Assembly: GCF_003050965.1 (NCBI RefSeq)
Contig: NZ_QAOU01000001.1
Location: 310,001 to 374,000, forward strand
DNA from: Nitrosospira sp. Nsp2
Lineage (GTDB): Bacteria; Pseudomonadota; Gammaproteobacteria; Burkholderiales; Nitrosomonadaceae
Reading direction: 5' to 3'
Length of the DNA stretch: 64,000 bases
Numbering within the stretch: position 1 is the first letter of the stretch; each line of letters starts with the position of its first letter. Shown here one piece after another: positions 1-9,330 of this stretch. A program made the translations under genes and the position numbers. The notes under the pieces are model-generated. The model worked only from the letters and a program-made list of their open reading frames with translations. It was not told the origin of the DNA and did not search any database.

Positions 1-3
1 GTC

Positions 4-645
4 TTGTGCCTTGAACCGGAAACCGATGGCTCAAACATTAGAATAAGATCTGGCGGAGTACTGGATTATCTTTCCGCCTGGCAAGCGATGAAAGAGTTTA
101 CAGCAGCCCGCAGTGCTGGCACTGCGGATGAAATCTGGCTATTGCAGCATCCGCCAGTTTACACTCAAGGCATCGCGGGCAGATCCGAACACCTGTTGCA
201 CAATAATGGCATTCTCGTGGTCCGGACAGATCGAGGCGGTCAAATTACTTATCATGGTCCCGGGCAGATTGTTGCTTATCTGATGCTGGATCTTCGCCGG
301 CTCAAACTTGGAGTACGCGAGCTGGTCAGAAAAATGGAAGGTGCCGTGATAGACTTGCTCCAGGACTACAGCATCCGCGCGTCAGGCTCAGCCGATGCCC
401 CCGGCGTGTATGTGGATGGCGCAAAGATTGCGTCCCTGGGGCTGAAAATCAAAAATGGTTGTTGCTACCATGGCCTGGCGCTGAACGTAAACATGGATTT
501 GTTTCCGTTTACGTCAATCAACCCGTGCGGATATTCCGGACTGCGGGTGACACAAACGAGGGACCTGGGAATCACCGATGGGCTTGAGGTGCTAGGTTGG
601 CGGCTTGCCACAAAATTAAAGGGAAGGCTAGGCGGTATCGGATAA
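4..645 (+). CDS. lipB: Lipoyl(octanoyl) transferase LipB (5' end uncertain)
   Basis: Transfers the octanoyl group from octanoyl-ACP to lipoyl domains of 2-oxoacid dehydrogenases and GcvH, the first step of lipoate synthesis in the cytoplasm. Family marks are visible: RGGQITYHGPGQ, ADAPGVYV, the catalytic lysine region GAKIASLGLKI and the catalytic cysteine in NPCGYSGL. The length of about 213 residues is normal. The first possible start is a TTG three bases into the window with no visible ribosome binding site, so the true start may lie upstream of the window. lipA follows 179 bp downstream on the same strand, which is the expected pairing. Identification is secure; only the start is in doubt. 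Confidence 0.95.
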   Translation: MCLEPETDGSNIRIRSGGVLDYLSAWQAMKEFTAARSAGTADEIWLLQHPPVYTQGIAGRSEHLLHNNGILVVRTDRGGQITYHGPGQIVAYLMLDLRRLKLGVRELVRKMEGAVIDLLQDYSIRASGSADAPGVYVDGAKIASLGLKIKNGCCYHGLALNVNMDLFPFTSINPCGYSGLRVTQTRDLGITDGLEVLGWRLATKLKGRLGGIG

Positions 646-824
646 TCGAAGTTTTTCGGAATTTTGGGAAAATGTCCTATATGGGACCATGGCGTGAGTG
701 CAGCCGTTTCTGGTTTCAACAAACAGGATCTATCGGTTATTGTTATACGACGCAGCAGATTCCCGACTAATTATGAGTTTATGATTTCACATTTCAATCA
801 GTTTGAGAATAAGACGCACTTTTC

Positions 825-1769
825 ATGACAACCCCCACACGCGAGAAAGGCGCGGCTAAAACCGCGCGTAACCCAGTAAAAATTGTGCCGCAGTCACCAG
901 CAGAAGTACTGCGTAAACCCTCATGGATCAGGGTCCGCTCATCGAACAGCCAGGAGTTTTATGAAGTCAAAAGGATACTCCGGGAACAGAAACTTCACAC
1001 GGTCTGCGAAGAAGCGTCCTGTCCAAACATAGGCGAGTGCTTTGGCAAAGGCACCGCCACTTTTATGATTCTGGGCGACCTCTGCACCCGAAGATGCCCG
1101 TTTTGCGATGTGGCACACGGCCGGCCGTCGGCGCCGGATGCTCACGAGCCTCTGCATCTGGCGCAATCCATTGCTGCCATGAAATTAAAATATGTCGTCA
1201 TCACCAGCGTTGACCGCGACGATCTCCGCGATGGCGGCGCCCAGCATTTCGTGGATTGCATTCGCGAAGTCCGGGCTCATTCCCCAAAAACAAAAATAGA
1301 AATTCTGGTGCCGGATTTTCGAGGCAGACTCGAAATTGCGTTGGAGAAATTATTTGCAGGTCCGCCGGATGTGCTGAACCATAATCTGGAAACCGTCCCG
1401 CGGCTTTACAGGCAATGCCGGCCGGGGGCTGATTATGCACATTCGCTCCGGTTGCTGAAAGACTTCAAGTCGCATTTTCCGGATATTCCGACCAAATCAG
1501 GCTTAATGCTGGGTTTAGGCGAAACCGATGAGGAAATTCTCGAAGTGATGTTCGATCTGCGCAAAAATGATGTCGAAATGCTCACCATCGGGCAGTATCT
1601 TCAACCTAGCAACGGGCATTTGCCGGTCATGCGTTATGTAACGCCGGAAGCATTTAAGGAGTTCGAACGTGCGGCGGTCGAGATGGGTTTCAGCAACGCC
1701 GCCTGTGGGCCAATGGTGCGTTCCAGCTACCATGCCGATCAGCAAGCGCATGAGGCGGGGATCAGATAG
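825..1769 (+). CDS. lipA: Lipoyl synthase LipA
   Basis: Radical SAM enzyme that inserts two sulfur atoms into protein-bound octanoyl chains, completing the lipoyl cofactor begun by LipB. It carries both iron-sulfur motifs: the auxiliary-cluster cysteines in [12 protein letters not shown] (about residues 61-72) and the radical SAM motif CTRRCPFC (about residues 87-94). The C-terminal RSSYHAD has the arginine-serine pair that contributes to the auxiliary cluster. At 314 residues it is slightly long for the family because of a basic N-terminal extension. The ATG at 825 was kept because the sequence is continuous with the core. It sits directly downstream of lipB and was probably transcribed with it. 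Confidence 0.97.
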   Translation: MTTPTREKGAAKTARNPVKIVPQSPAEVLRKPSWIRVRSSNSQEFYEVKRILREQKLHTVCEEASCPNIGECFGKGTATFMILGDLCTRRCPFCDVAHGRPSAPDAHEPLHLAQSIAAMKLKYVVITSVDRDDLRDGGAQHFVDCIREVRAHSPKTKIEILVPDFRGRLEIALEKLFAGPPDVLNHNLETVPRLYRQCRPGADYAHSLRLLKDFKSHFPDIPTKSGLMLGLGETDEEILEVMFDLRKNDVEMLTIGQYLQPSNGHLPVMRYVTPEAFKEFERAAVEMGFSNAACGPMVRSSYHADQQAHEAGIR

Positions 1770-1848
1770 CCGCTGAATGAAATGGCCATAGCGGAAACGC
1801 GGAGGATCTTTACGCTATTTAGTAATAACTAAAAGGGGAAGTGCCTTC

Positions 1849-2529
1849 ATGCGTACCATTACTGTTTTTATTGTCTGGTTTTGGGCTTCATTCGCCGCGT
1901 TTGCGGCGGAAACCGATACTCTTACGCCTGAAGATACGACCGGCGCTTTAACACTGGCACTTGCTCAAAGTGTTGACGCAGCTGTGGACAGGCTGGGCGT
2001 AACGAATGGGTTTCTCGATAATCCCAAGGTAAAAATCACGCTTCCCGGATCGCTGCAGAAGGCAGAAGGATTGATGCGCAGCTTGGGCATAAGCAAGCAC
2101 GCGGATAATTTGATCCTGGCGATGAACCGAGCCGCGGAAACGGCCACGGCTGAAGCAAAACCCATCCTGCTGGACGCCATGCAGAATATGTCATTGGATA
2201 ATGCCGAAGACATTCTTACAGGCGGGGATGATTCCGCGACGCAGTATTTTCGCAATACCTCCGGCGAGGCACTATCCCAAAAATTTTTACCGATCGTGAA
2301 AAATGCCACGGATCAAGTCGGTTTGCTCAAGAGATATAATGAATTTGCAGGCAAGGGCGCAAAATTTGGTCTGGTACCGGAAAAACATGCCAACATTGAA
2401 AACTACGTAACCCAAAAAACACTTGATGGCATCTTTCTTATAATGGCAGAGGAAGAACGCGCCATTCGCGGTGATCCCATGGGCCAAGGCAACAAACTGT
2501 TGCAGAAAGTGTTTGGAACCGTGAAGTAG
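1849..2529 (+). CDS. DUF4197 family exported protein
   Basis: A 226-residue protein with a cleavable signal peptide (hydrophobic stretch about residues 4-20 ending in an Ala-rich AFAA site), so it is probably periplasmic. The remainder is mostly helical. The segments KVKITLPGSLQKAEGLMRSLG, then DAMQNMSLDNAEDIL, then a C-terminal KTLDGIFLIMAEEE match the pattern of the DUF4197 family, whose molecular role is unknown. A purine-rich ribosome binding site (AAAAGGGGAAG) precedes the ATG. It stands alone between lipA and the convergent Mla-type operon. Confidence 0.85.
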   Translation: MRTITVFIVWFWASFAAFAAETDTLTPEDTTGALTLALAQSVDAAVDRLGVTNGFLDNPKVKITLPGSLQKAEGLMRSLGISKHADNLILAMNRAAETATAEAKPILLDAMQNMSLDNAEDILTGGDDSATQYFRNTSGEALSQKFLPIVKNATDQVGLLKRYNEFAGKGAKFGLVPEKHANIENYVTQKTLDGIFLIMAEEERAIRGDPMGQGNKLLQKVFGTVK

Positions 2530-2700
2530 CCGGCAATTGAGCGAACTGTTTGTATTTCGAGCACAACATGCGGTTTTCCGGGATCATTTAGGCAAGAGCG
2601 GCAGGCGGGCCTGGCATTTCTCCTGGCGTTCCCATGCTGTTGCGAAGTAGTCGCCAGACGTTAATTATGGTTGAGTAATGCCGAAGCTCACCGCTGACCA

Positions 2701-3336
2701 TTATCCGGGTCCGTCTTTTTCCTTTATTTCCTCGGCGAGCCAGTCGATCAGCTCTGCAATCAATTTGTCGCTCGAATCTGTCAAGCTGCGTACAGCTCCT
2801 TTTGCATTTGGAGAAGGCGCGGGTTGCTCGCCGCTGAAACTATGTTGCGCGATTACCGAACGGGTCGCGCGATCGATAAGGCTGGCGCGAAATCTCACCA
2901 CAACGCGGCTTTGATCAGGGGTGTCGAATACCTGGGTGAATTCTCCAAGCTCGATACGCAGAATGTGATCTGTTCGAGCGCCATCAGCGGTGCTTAAGAC
3001 TCCACCGTCGCTGATGATGGCAAGGAGGTTTCTGATCCGTTGCGTCAGCAGGGTCGCGGGCGAGGCAGCCCAGCGGTGACTGGCGTAGGCATGGGACTGC
3101 GCAAGGTCGTCATATCCCAGGCGGTACTGGATGGCGGTATTGTCCAGCCAGGCCGGAGCCGTGACTTCCGCCACCAGCAGGCTGGCCGGAAGTCGTAAAC
3201 GCTCAGGCGTATCGGCGCTATTAACCCCAACCGATAAGCGTTGCGACCCGAAATCATATATGGCTACTGGCGCCACGGTCCGCGGTCCGGCACATCCCAT
3301 CAACGTAATGGATGCAACAATCAGAAATTTTTTCAT
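2701..3336 (-). CDS. ABC-type transport auxiliary lipoprotein (Mla/Pqi-type)
   Basis: Last gene of the four-gene MCE transporter operon. The chosen start at 3336 gives a 211-residue protein with a lipoprotein signal peptide (lipobox LMGC, Cys15). Reading on upstream would only add sequence antisense-like in character and lose the signal. The body (PVAIYDFG, ADTPERLRLPASLLVAEVTAPAWLDNTAIQYRL, then LRIELGEFTQVF) fits the ABC_trans_aux family. Such lipoproteins are thought to work with MCE proteins at the periplasmic side or outer membrane. Its start lies one base from the stop of the MCE gene, indicating translational coupling. Confidence 0.88.
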   Translation of the reverse strand: MKKFLIVASITLMGCAGPRTVAPVAIYDFGSQRLSVGVNSADTPERLRLPASLLVAEVTAPAWLDNTAIQYRLGYDDLAQSHAYASHRWAASPATLLTQRIRNLLAIISDGGVLSTADGARTDHILRIELGEFTQVFDTPDQSRVVVRFRASLIDRATRSVIAQHSFSGEQPAPSPNAKGAVRSLTDSSDKLIAELIDWLAEEIKEKDGPG

Positions 3337-3337
3337 T

Positions 3338-4240
3338 TTATTTATTTCCCGGTGGCACAAATCCGTCTTCTCCGGGCCCGGGTGGTGGCGGAGATCTTCC
3401 AAACAGCAGGCTCCGGGGCTGCTCTTCCAGTTGCAGAAGGACCCGGTCCACGCTCCTGGAATTGCGCGCAATACCCTCGGTGACCTCGCGTAATTTCTGC
3501 ATTGTCTCGGTGAGTTCGCCAGCGGTCTGCGACAGGCTGTCGACTGCCCCTCCCTGGTTTATCCGGGTCGTCATCTGGTTAAGGTCGACTATTAGCTGGT
3601 CGGTATGCCTGAGGAGGGAACTCGCATCCGCAGCCAGGCCAGGTAGCCTTTTGAGTCCGGGCTCCAGTTGACCTACAACGCCGCGTAAACGGCTGGTGAC
3701 GCCTTCCGTATTCTCCAGTATGTGTGCGAATCGTTCCCGGTTCTGGTCGTCAAGAAGAAGATTCAATCGCTCTATCAGCACATTGGCATTTCCTAGCAAC
3801 CGCTGCCCCGAATTGGTGATGCTATCAAGCGCGGACGGGCGCAAGGGGATACGGGCGGGGTCGTCCGAGTCGGTTTGCAATCTTTCGGCTTCTCCCCCTT
3901 CGTCGTTCAATTGCACAAACGCAAGCCCTGTCAATCCCTGGTAACCCAGCTGCGCATAAGCATTTTTAGTCAACGGCAAGCTGCGGTCAACAGCTATCCG
4001 GATGAGAATCGTGTGGGAATCCTTGGGATCCAGCTGGATATTCTCTACTTTGCCCACGCTCACGCCACGGTAACGCACCATGGCCTGGGGATTAAGCCCG
4101 GTAACGGGAGAATCCGACACCAGCAGGTATTTGTCGCGGGCTGCGGTGCCGCCGGTAAACCACATGGCCGCGACCGCTGCGGCTGCGGCCAGAAAAATTA
4201 CGAATAAACCCGCGGCAAGGGCATGGGCCCGGTTTTCCAT
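3338..4240 (-). CDS. MCE (MlaD-like) domain protein
   Basis: Periplasmic substrate-binding component of an Mla-type lipid ABC transporter, anchored by a single N-terminal membrane helix (about residues 10-30, Ala-rich). The MCE domain follows at about residues 38-115 (SPVTGLNPQAMVRYRGVSVG, VENIQLD, LGYQGLTGLAFVQL). The C-terminal half is a long helical region rich in Leu and Arg, then a Pro/Gly-rich tail. MCE proteins form hexameric rings that pass lipids between membranes. It is downstream of the ATPase gene with a 9 bp gap and upstream of the lipoprotein gene. The specific substrate cannot be read from sequence. Confidence 0.92.
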   Translation of the reverse strand: MENRAHALAAGLFVIFLAAAAAVAAMWFTGGTAARDKYLLVSDSPVTGLNPQAMVRYRGVSVGKVENIQLDPKDSHTILIRIAVDRSLPLTKNAYAQLGYQGLTGLAFVQLNDEGGEAERLQTDSDDPARIPLRPSALDSITNSGQRLLGNANVLIERLNLLLDDQNRERFAHILENTEGVTSRLRGVVGQLEPGLKRLPGLAADASSLLRHTDQLIVDLNQMTTRINQGGAVDSLSQTAGELTETMQKLREVTEGIARNSRSVDRVLLQLEEQPRSLLFGRSPPPPGPGEDGFVPPGNK

Positions 4241-4249
4241 AATTATCCC

Positions 4250-5032
4250 CTATAAAGTATCGACATTTTTTCCCAATATCCGGTTGCCGCGCTCGCCGAG
4301 GAAAAAGTTTGTGATAAAGGGATGGTTTTTTTTTATCACTTCCCTCAAGGAGCCTAGCGCCACAATATGCTGATCGGCCAACACCGCTATACGGTCCGCC
4401 AAAGCCACCAGCGTATCCAGGTCATGCGTTGCCATGACAATGGTTAGCGTTGTTTCGCGACGAATTGTCTGGATCAGCTTAACGAACGCATCGCTGAGCT
4501 CGGGATCAAGCCCAGCGGTGGGTTCGTCCAGAAACAGAAGTTCGGGGTCCAACGCCATCGCGCGTGCCAGGGCGATGCGTTTGATCATTCCTCCCGAAAG
4601 CTCAGCGGGCATTTTGTTTACGTGCTTTGATTCGATTTCCACCATTTTGAGCTTGATCATCACCAAATGACGTATCAGGTCCTCATCCAATGTACGTAGC
4701 TCACGCATTGGCAGGGCGATGTTGTCATATACCGACAGCGCGCTGAACAACGCGCCTTTTTGAAACAACACCCCGCAGCGGGTGCGAATCTCCTGCAACT
4801 CTTTAGGGTTGTGGCTGCGCAAGGGAAGGCCGCAAATCCGAACCTCTCCCGCTACCGGAGCGTCCAGGCCGAGCATTTGCCGCATCAACACTGTTTTGCC
4901 GCTACCCGAGCCGCCTACCAGCCCCAGTACTTCCCCGTGACGCACACACAGATTGACGTCTTCATGTACGACATGGCTGCCGAAACGGGTATGTAATCCC
5001 TTGACTTCTACAATGCACTCTTCCGCGGCCAT
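4250..5032 (-). CDS. Mla-type ABC transporter ATP-binding protein
   Basis: Cytoplasmic ATPase of the MCE transporter, MlaF-like, 260 residues. Walker A is GGSGSGKT, the signature is LSGGMIKRIALARA, and Walker B is LLFLDEPTAGLDP, followed by the switch histidine in MATHDLD. The MIKR variant of the signature motif is typical of MlaF-family ATPases rather than other ABC importers. The gene lies 2 bp downstream of the permease gene and 9 bp upstream of the MCE gene, so the four genes form one minus-strand operon. Confidence 0.94.
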   Translation of the reverse strand: MAAEECIVEVKGLHTRFGSHVVHEDVNLCVRHGEVLGLVGGSGSGKTVLMRQMLGLDAPVAGEVRICGLPLRSHNPKELQEIRTRCGVLFQKGALFSALSVYDNIALPMRELRTLDEDLIRHLVMIKLKMVEIESKHVNKMPAELSGGMIKRIALARAMALDPELLFLDEPTAGLDPELSDAFVKLIQTIRRETTLTIVMATHDLDTLVALADRIAVLADQHIVALGSLREVIKKNHPFITNFFLGERGNRILGKNVDTL

Positions 5033-5034
5033 GC

Positions 5035-6186
5035 TTACCTTAATCCGACATTGGAAAAAACGACGGCAAAAATAGCGTCGATGACAATGACGACGGTAAT
5101 CGAGGTTACGACAGAGTTAGTCGTGCCTTCCCCCAGGCTCTCTGTGTTCGACTTGATTCTCAGCCCGAAATGACAGGAAATAAGCGCGATCACCATTCCG
5201 CACACTACGCCCTTACCCAAACCCAGCCATAAATTGGCTACGGGTACGACATCTGCGAGTTTGCTCAGAAAAAACTGGTGGCCGAGCCCTAGTTGAATCT
5301 CGGCCACAACCATCCCCCCAATCAGGGCAATGGCGCTGGTCCATAACACTACCAAAGGCATAGCGATACCGAGTGCCAGCACTTTCGGCAATACCAGTCG
5401 AAGACTGTGGGGGATGCCCATCACCGTCAGTGCGTCCAGTTCCTCTGTTACCCTCATTACGCCCAGTTGAGCGGTCATTGACGAACCGGAACGCCCCGCG
5501 ACAAGTATGGCTGCAAGCATCGGGCCGAGTTCGCGAATAATGGCTACGCCAAGAATATTAATTATGAATATGTCTGCGCCGAAGGTCTGTAATTGTCGGG
5601 ATGAAAGATAACTCAGCACAACGCCGATAAGAAATCCCACGAGTGCAGTAATACCCAGTGCCTGCGCCCCGGTCCGATATAGATTGGCGGAAATTTCGCG
5701 CCATGGAATACGTGCCGGATGCCGGGCCAAATACAATGAATCCAGCAGCAACTGGCCGGACAAAATCAGCACGCCGGTCACATGTTCCCACAGCAGAAAA
5801 GCTCCCTTCCCGAGAACTGTAACTGGCCACAGCAAATCGGGGCGAGGCGGCAGCGGCGGGGGCGGCGTCTGAACGCGACCAAGCAGCCTTTCCTGCTCCG
5901 GGCGCAGCAGCAAGAGAGGGGGACGGCGTTCGCCCCATGCGCGCCACAGCAGTACGGCCCCCGCGTCATCTATTTGCGTTATTTCGGTTAGATCCCACTC
6001 CAGCGCCGGATCGGCGGCATATCCGGCAAGTTCGGCAGATAACGATTGCATGCGCCCTGCGAGGGCAGCCAACGTGCATCGTCCCGAAAGTACCAGGCGA
6101 GGCTTACCATCGCGGCCTGCTTCGCGGCGCAATACCATCAACTTGCCGTCCTGATCCCCCTGCATGCGTCCGCTATCCTTAGGCAA
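5035..6186 (-). CDS. MlaE-family permease with N-terminal STAS-like domain
   Basis: Inner-membrane permease of the MCE transporter, 383 residues, first gene of the operon. The C-terminal 260 residues are the MlaE domain, with family marks GAQALGITALVGFLIGVVLSY, ELGPMLAAILVAGRSGSSMTAQLG and RVTEELDALTVMGI, plus about five membrane segments. The N-terminal part of roughly 110 residues (ALEWDLTEITQIDDAGAVLLWRAWG) looks like a STAS domain. In Escherichia coli the STAS protein MlaB is separate, so here the regulator appears to be fused to the permease. No MlaC-like periplasmic carrier is encoded nearby. Confidence 0.92.
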   Translation of the reverse strand: MPKDSGRMQGDQDGKLMVLRREAGRDGKPRLVLSGRCTLAALAGRMQSLSAELAGYAADPALEWDLTEITQIDDAGAVLLWRAWGERRPPLLLLRPEQERLLGRVQTPPPPLPPRPDLLWPVTVLGKGAFLLWEHVTGVLILSGQLLLDSLYLARHPARIPWREISANLYRTGAQALGITALVGFLIGVVLSYLSSRQLQTFGADIFIINILGVAIIRELGPMLAAILVAGRSGSSMTAQLGVMRVTEELDALTVMGIPHSLRLVLPKVLALGIAMPLVVLWTSAIALIGGMVVAEIQLGLGHQFFLSKLADVVPVANLWLGLGKGVVCGMVIALISCHFGLRIKSNTESLGEGTTNSVVTSITVVIVIDAIFAVVFSNVGLR

Positions 6187-6631
6187 CGCTCGGGCTACGG
6201 TAACCGCGGTTTTCAGCGATTGCTACATCAGTCGAATACCACAAGCGGATAGTTAGCATGATTTAATCAACGATGAATTTTGGTGTGGGTTTAACGGTTA
6301 CTGTCAGGCAACTTCGCTAGTAGAACTCATACGAGCTTTCGAGGTCAAGCATGGAATTCGACGCTGGTGATAAGCGAAGGGAACGCTTCTGCCGACCACC
6401 CCATAACACGGGCAGATGCGCGCCGACCGGGCCCAAGGCAGTTTATATAATGCAAAAAGAGTCGTAGCCTCTCCACTGACGGAAATTTTTACAAACGTAG
6501 AGGAGTCTTTCTAAAAGTGGCTTCAAGTGCCTATTTTTAAGAGTATTTAAACACAGGCATGAAGTTTGCTTATTGTTATTCTAACAATAGAATTAAATAT
6601 TGTTCAGTTAATAACAAGGAAAATAAAAATA

Positions 6632-6860
6632 ATGAAAAAATTAACCCTGGGAGGCGTTGGGATATCGGGTTTTTCAATACTGAGCTCACCGGCCGCTGCC
6701 TAATTCTGGCGTCTCGGCTTTACGGTATAAAGAACGTCACTGCAAGAAATATGACTGTTTCAAGATTAGTCAAATTATGGGCACCGAGCCCATACTGCCA
6801 ACTCCGGTACCGGAGCCGGGAACCGCGGCTTTGCTTGGCATTGCGCGGGGCGGGCTTTGA
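6632..6860 (+). pseudogene. Decayed PEP-CTERM protein gene
   Basis: An ATG at 6632, preceded by AAGGA, opens a 23-residue reading frame that is a complete signal peptide (MKKLTLGGVGISGFSILSSP then AAA) and then hits TAA at 6701. In another frame, 6780-6860 encodes GTEPILPTPVPEPGTAALLG, then IARGGL and a stop. PVPEPGTAALLG is the hallmark of a PEP-CTERM sorting signal. The two ends of an exported, exosortase-sorted protein are thus present out of frame with almost no mature part between them. The usual arginine-rich tail is also missing. I read this as a deletion remnant. It fits the exosortase-associated acyltransferase gene at 36123. Confidence 0.6.
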
Positions 6861-6940
6861 GCCAACAGGGGCTGGATGAGGTCAAACTGGTGTGAGACCG
6901 CCTAGTTTTTCCTGAGATTCGGGATAAATATCATCGTCGA

Positions 6941-6988
6941 GAAGTGGAAGTGGAAGTGGAAGTGGCAGGGGCAGGGGCAGGGGCAGGG
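6941..6988. repeat. Hexanucleotide tandem repeats (GAAGTG)4 (GCAGGG)4
   Basis: Four perfect copies of GAAGTG (6941-6964) run directly into four perfect copies of GCAGGG (6965-6988). They are followed by an A-rich stretch with AACAAT-type units to about 7021. The tract lies between the PEP-CTERM remnant and the cytochrome gene. No gene is supported here. Confidence 0.9.
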
Positions 6989-7278
6989 AAGAACAATAAC
7001 AATAACGAAACAATAATAACAATTGAATAATCAGGGCCGGGATATATTTCGATATGTTCCAGCTCTGATTTTTTTTGCCTGTAGCACTACTGAACCACTA
7101 TTCGCCCCACCGCTCATACAGCGATACAATGTGAGCCCCTGCCACCATTGCGGACCGAATTTGATTGGCACATCCATCGCTTCTTCGAAACGTTGTTATC
7201 GCTGGCCGCGCTTGACTTCACCCGGGGAACGCCTGCACGCCCCGAATAAAACGCCAAGGAGCAATGTGCGCCGAAATC

Positions 7279-7761
7279 CTAATGCGAATGGTGGTGACGG
7301 TGTTGCAACGGCGGCGTTTCGGCCGCTGCGGCATCCTCATTGATGCGGATCTGGTAACTGGCGTGGCATGAATCGCATTTTTTCATAGCCTCGCTGAGTT
7401 GCCGTAGCGTATGCCTAGAATCCTTGATTGATTGCGCATCAAGCGAGATGTTATCGAAATCCTTGTGGACTGACATGCCGAGCCGCATGAACGCCTCTGG
7501 TAACACTGACCTGAGGTGGTTTTCGCCTTTACCTGCCATGCCAAGGCCGAGCGCACGCGCCTCCCGCGCTACCGTAGTCATCTCATCCCGGGAGAGCGCC
7601 TCCAGAATGTTTCGCGTTCCTGCGAGGAGAGCCCTCATTTCCGAAAGTATATGGTCGCGCTGATGCTCGGAAAGTGGAACGATTTGACGTTTATCAACGT
7701 CGTTCGCCACCGCAGCCGCTGTGAAAAAGAAAAAGAACAGCCCGATACCAAGGTTTTTCAA
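7279..7761 (-). CDS. Cytochrome c'-like periplasmic c-type cytochrome
   Basis: A 160-residue exported protein with a Phe-rich signal peptide (about residues 1-19, cleaved near AAAVAND). It carries one haem-binding motif, CDSCH, near the C-terminus at about residues 133-137. A four-helix body with a C-terminal CxxCH is the plan of the cytochrome c' family, which binds NO and CO or serves in electron transfer. The extreme C-terminus is unusual: an acidic Ala-rich stretch followed by a His-rich tail (QHRHHHSH) that could bind metal. It is monocistronic and convergent with the repeat region. Confidence 0.85.
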   Translation of the reverse strand: MKNLGIGLFFFFFTAAAVANDVDKRQIVPLSEHQRDHILSEMRALLAGTRNILEALSRDEMTTVAREARALGLGMAGKGENHLRSVLPEAFMRLGMSVHKDFDNISLDAQSIKDSRHTLRQLSEAMKKCDSCHASYQIRINEDAAAAETPPLQHRHHHSH

Positions 7762-7834
7762 CTTTAACTCCCAAATTCAGTTAAATTCATTGATGATCTG
7801 TCGATTCGACCTTTTCAAACTAGCTTAAACGCAA

Positions 7835-7870
7835 GCCCTTATGATCGCCCTTATGATCGCCCTTATGATG
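7835..7870. repeat. Three tandem copies of a 12-bp repeat
   Basis: The unit GCCCTTATGATC occurs three times in a row, the last copy ending in G instead of C. It lies in the 141 bp between the cytochrome gene and the 3' end of rimO. It looks like a slippage-generated array. A role in transcription termination or protein binding is not evident. Confidence 0.9.
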
Positions 7871-7902
7871 CGCACCGCATCAGCTATCCGCTAGTCTTGT
7901 TG

Positions 7903-9234
7903 TTACGTCGCTCTGGCATGTAGATCATGCTCGTCAGAGCCGGTAATTTCCACTTCCATGAGTTGCCCGGGTTTTGCCTTTTTCGCGTTCGCGACGTAAA
8001 CGAGACCATCGATTTCGGGGGCATCAGCGGCGCTCCGGGCGATCACCCGGGTGCCATGCACGTCGTCCACCAGCACGGTCGTATGTTTGCCAATCTTGCT
8101 TACAAGTTTCATGGCGCTGATTCTTTCCTGCATGATCATGAAACGTGCTCGACGCTCCTGTTTTATCTCTTCTGGAACCTCGCCGGGAAAATTATTGGCT
8201 GCCGCGCCACTTACCGGGGAGTAGGCGAAGCACCCGACGCGATCCAGTTCCGCCTCCTGGAGGAATTCCAGGAGTTGCTCAAAATCGGCGTCAGTCTCGC
8301 CCGGAAAACCGACAATAAACGTGCTACGCACCGTGATGTCAGGGCATATTTCCCGCCAGCGTCTGATTCGAGCCAGATTGTTTTCAGAGCTCGCGGGCCG
8401 CTTCATGGCTTTGAGAATTCGCGGGCTCGCGTGCTGAAACGGTACATCAAGATACGGCAGAATTTTACCTTCGGCCATTAGCGGGATAACTTCATCTACA
8501 TGCGGGTAAGGGTAAACATAATGTAAACGCACCCATACCCCAAACTCCCCCAACGCACGGACGAGCTCGGTCATGCGTGTTTTCAGCGGCCTGCCTTGCC
8601 AGAATCCCGTGCGATATTTTACGTCTACACCATAAGCGCTCGTGTCTTGCGAAATGATCAACAACTCCTTCACGCCGGCGTTCACCAGATTTTCAGCCTC
8701 CTGCATCACCTGATTGATGGGGCGGCTGACCAAATCACCACGCATCGAAGGGATGATGCAGAAGGTGCAGCGGTGATTGCAGCCTTCGGAGATTTTGACG
8801 TATGCATAGTGTCGGGGTGTGAGCCGTATTCCCTGGGGTGGCACAAGGCTGGTGAAAGGATCATGCGGCTGCGGCAAGTGCATATGCACTGCCGCCATAA
8901 CTTCCGGCAGCGCCTGCGGCCCGGTCACCGCCAGCACCTGGGGATGCGCCTGCCTGATCACCTCGCCACCTTCTTTTGCGCCGAGGCAACCGGTGACAAT
9001 TACTTTGCCGTTTTCAGCCAGCGCCTCACCGATGGCATCCAGTGATTCCTCTACCGCGCTGTCGATGAAACCGCAGGTGTTGACAACGACGAGATCGGCA
9101 TCCTCATAAGTGGATGAGGTTTCGTATCCCTCGGCGCGCAATTGCGTGAGAATTTGTTCGGAGTCCACCAGGGCTTTGGGGCATCCAAGTGAGACAAATC
9201 CTATTTTTGGAGCGGGTTGCTTAGAAGATTGCAT
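7903..9234 (-). CDS. rimO: Ribosomal protein S12 methylthiotransferase RimO
   Basis: Radical SAM enzyme that methylthiolates the conserved aspartate of ribosomal protein S12. The 443-residue length is standard. The N-terminal domain has its cluster cysteines in [21 protein letters not shown] and GCLGAKEG. The radical SAM motif CNHRCTFC (about residues 151-158) is followed by IIPSMRG. The C-terminal TRAM domain (about residues 380-440) ends the protein. The [10 protein letters not shown] motif separates RimO from the tRNA enzyme MiaB. Monocistronic on the minus strand. Confidence 0.96.
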   Translation of the reverse strand: MQSSKQPAPKIGFVSLGCPKALVDSEQILTQLRAEGYETSSTYEDADLVVVNTCGFIDSAVEESLDAIGEALAENGKVIVTGCLGAKEGGEVIRQAHPQVLAVTGPQALPEVMAAVHMHLPQPHDPFTSLVPPQGIRLTPRHYAYVKISEGCNHRCTFCIIPSMRGDLVSRPINQVMQEAENLVNAGVKELLIISQDTSAYGVDVKYRTGFWQGRPLKTRMTELVRALGEFGVWVRLHYVYPYPHVDEVIPLMAEGKILPYLDVPFQHASPRILKAMKRPASSENNLARIRRWREICPDITVRSTFIVGFPGETDADFEQLLEFLQEAELDRVGCFAYSPVSGAAANNFPGEVPEEIKQERRARFMIMQERISAMKLVSKIGKHTTVLVDDVHGTRVIARSAADAPEIDGLVYVANAKKAKPGQLMEVEITGSDEHDLHARAT

Positions 9235-9330
9235 AAAGAATGAGCCGGGATGAAATGAAGTTCCGGATGAAATTCAGGATTCAGCTTTTTCATCTGGAGG
9301 GGCCTACCGGGCGAAGCTCGGTTCCCCATC

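Noticed and set aside
6559..6879. A 106-codon plus-strand frame in the gene-poor region
   Set aside because: It reads across both the signal-peptide and PEP-CTERM pieces in a third frame and has no domain. The PEP-CTERM remnant explains the sequence better.
7023..7343. A 106-codon plus-strand frame beginning with a hydrophobic stretch
   Set aside because: It overlaps the 3' end of the cytochrome gene in antisense, has no ribosome site and no recognisable product.
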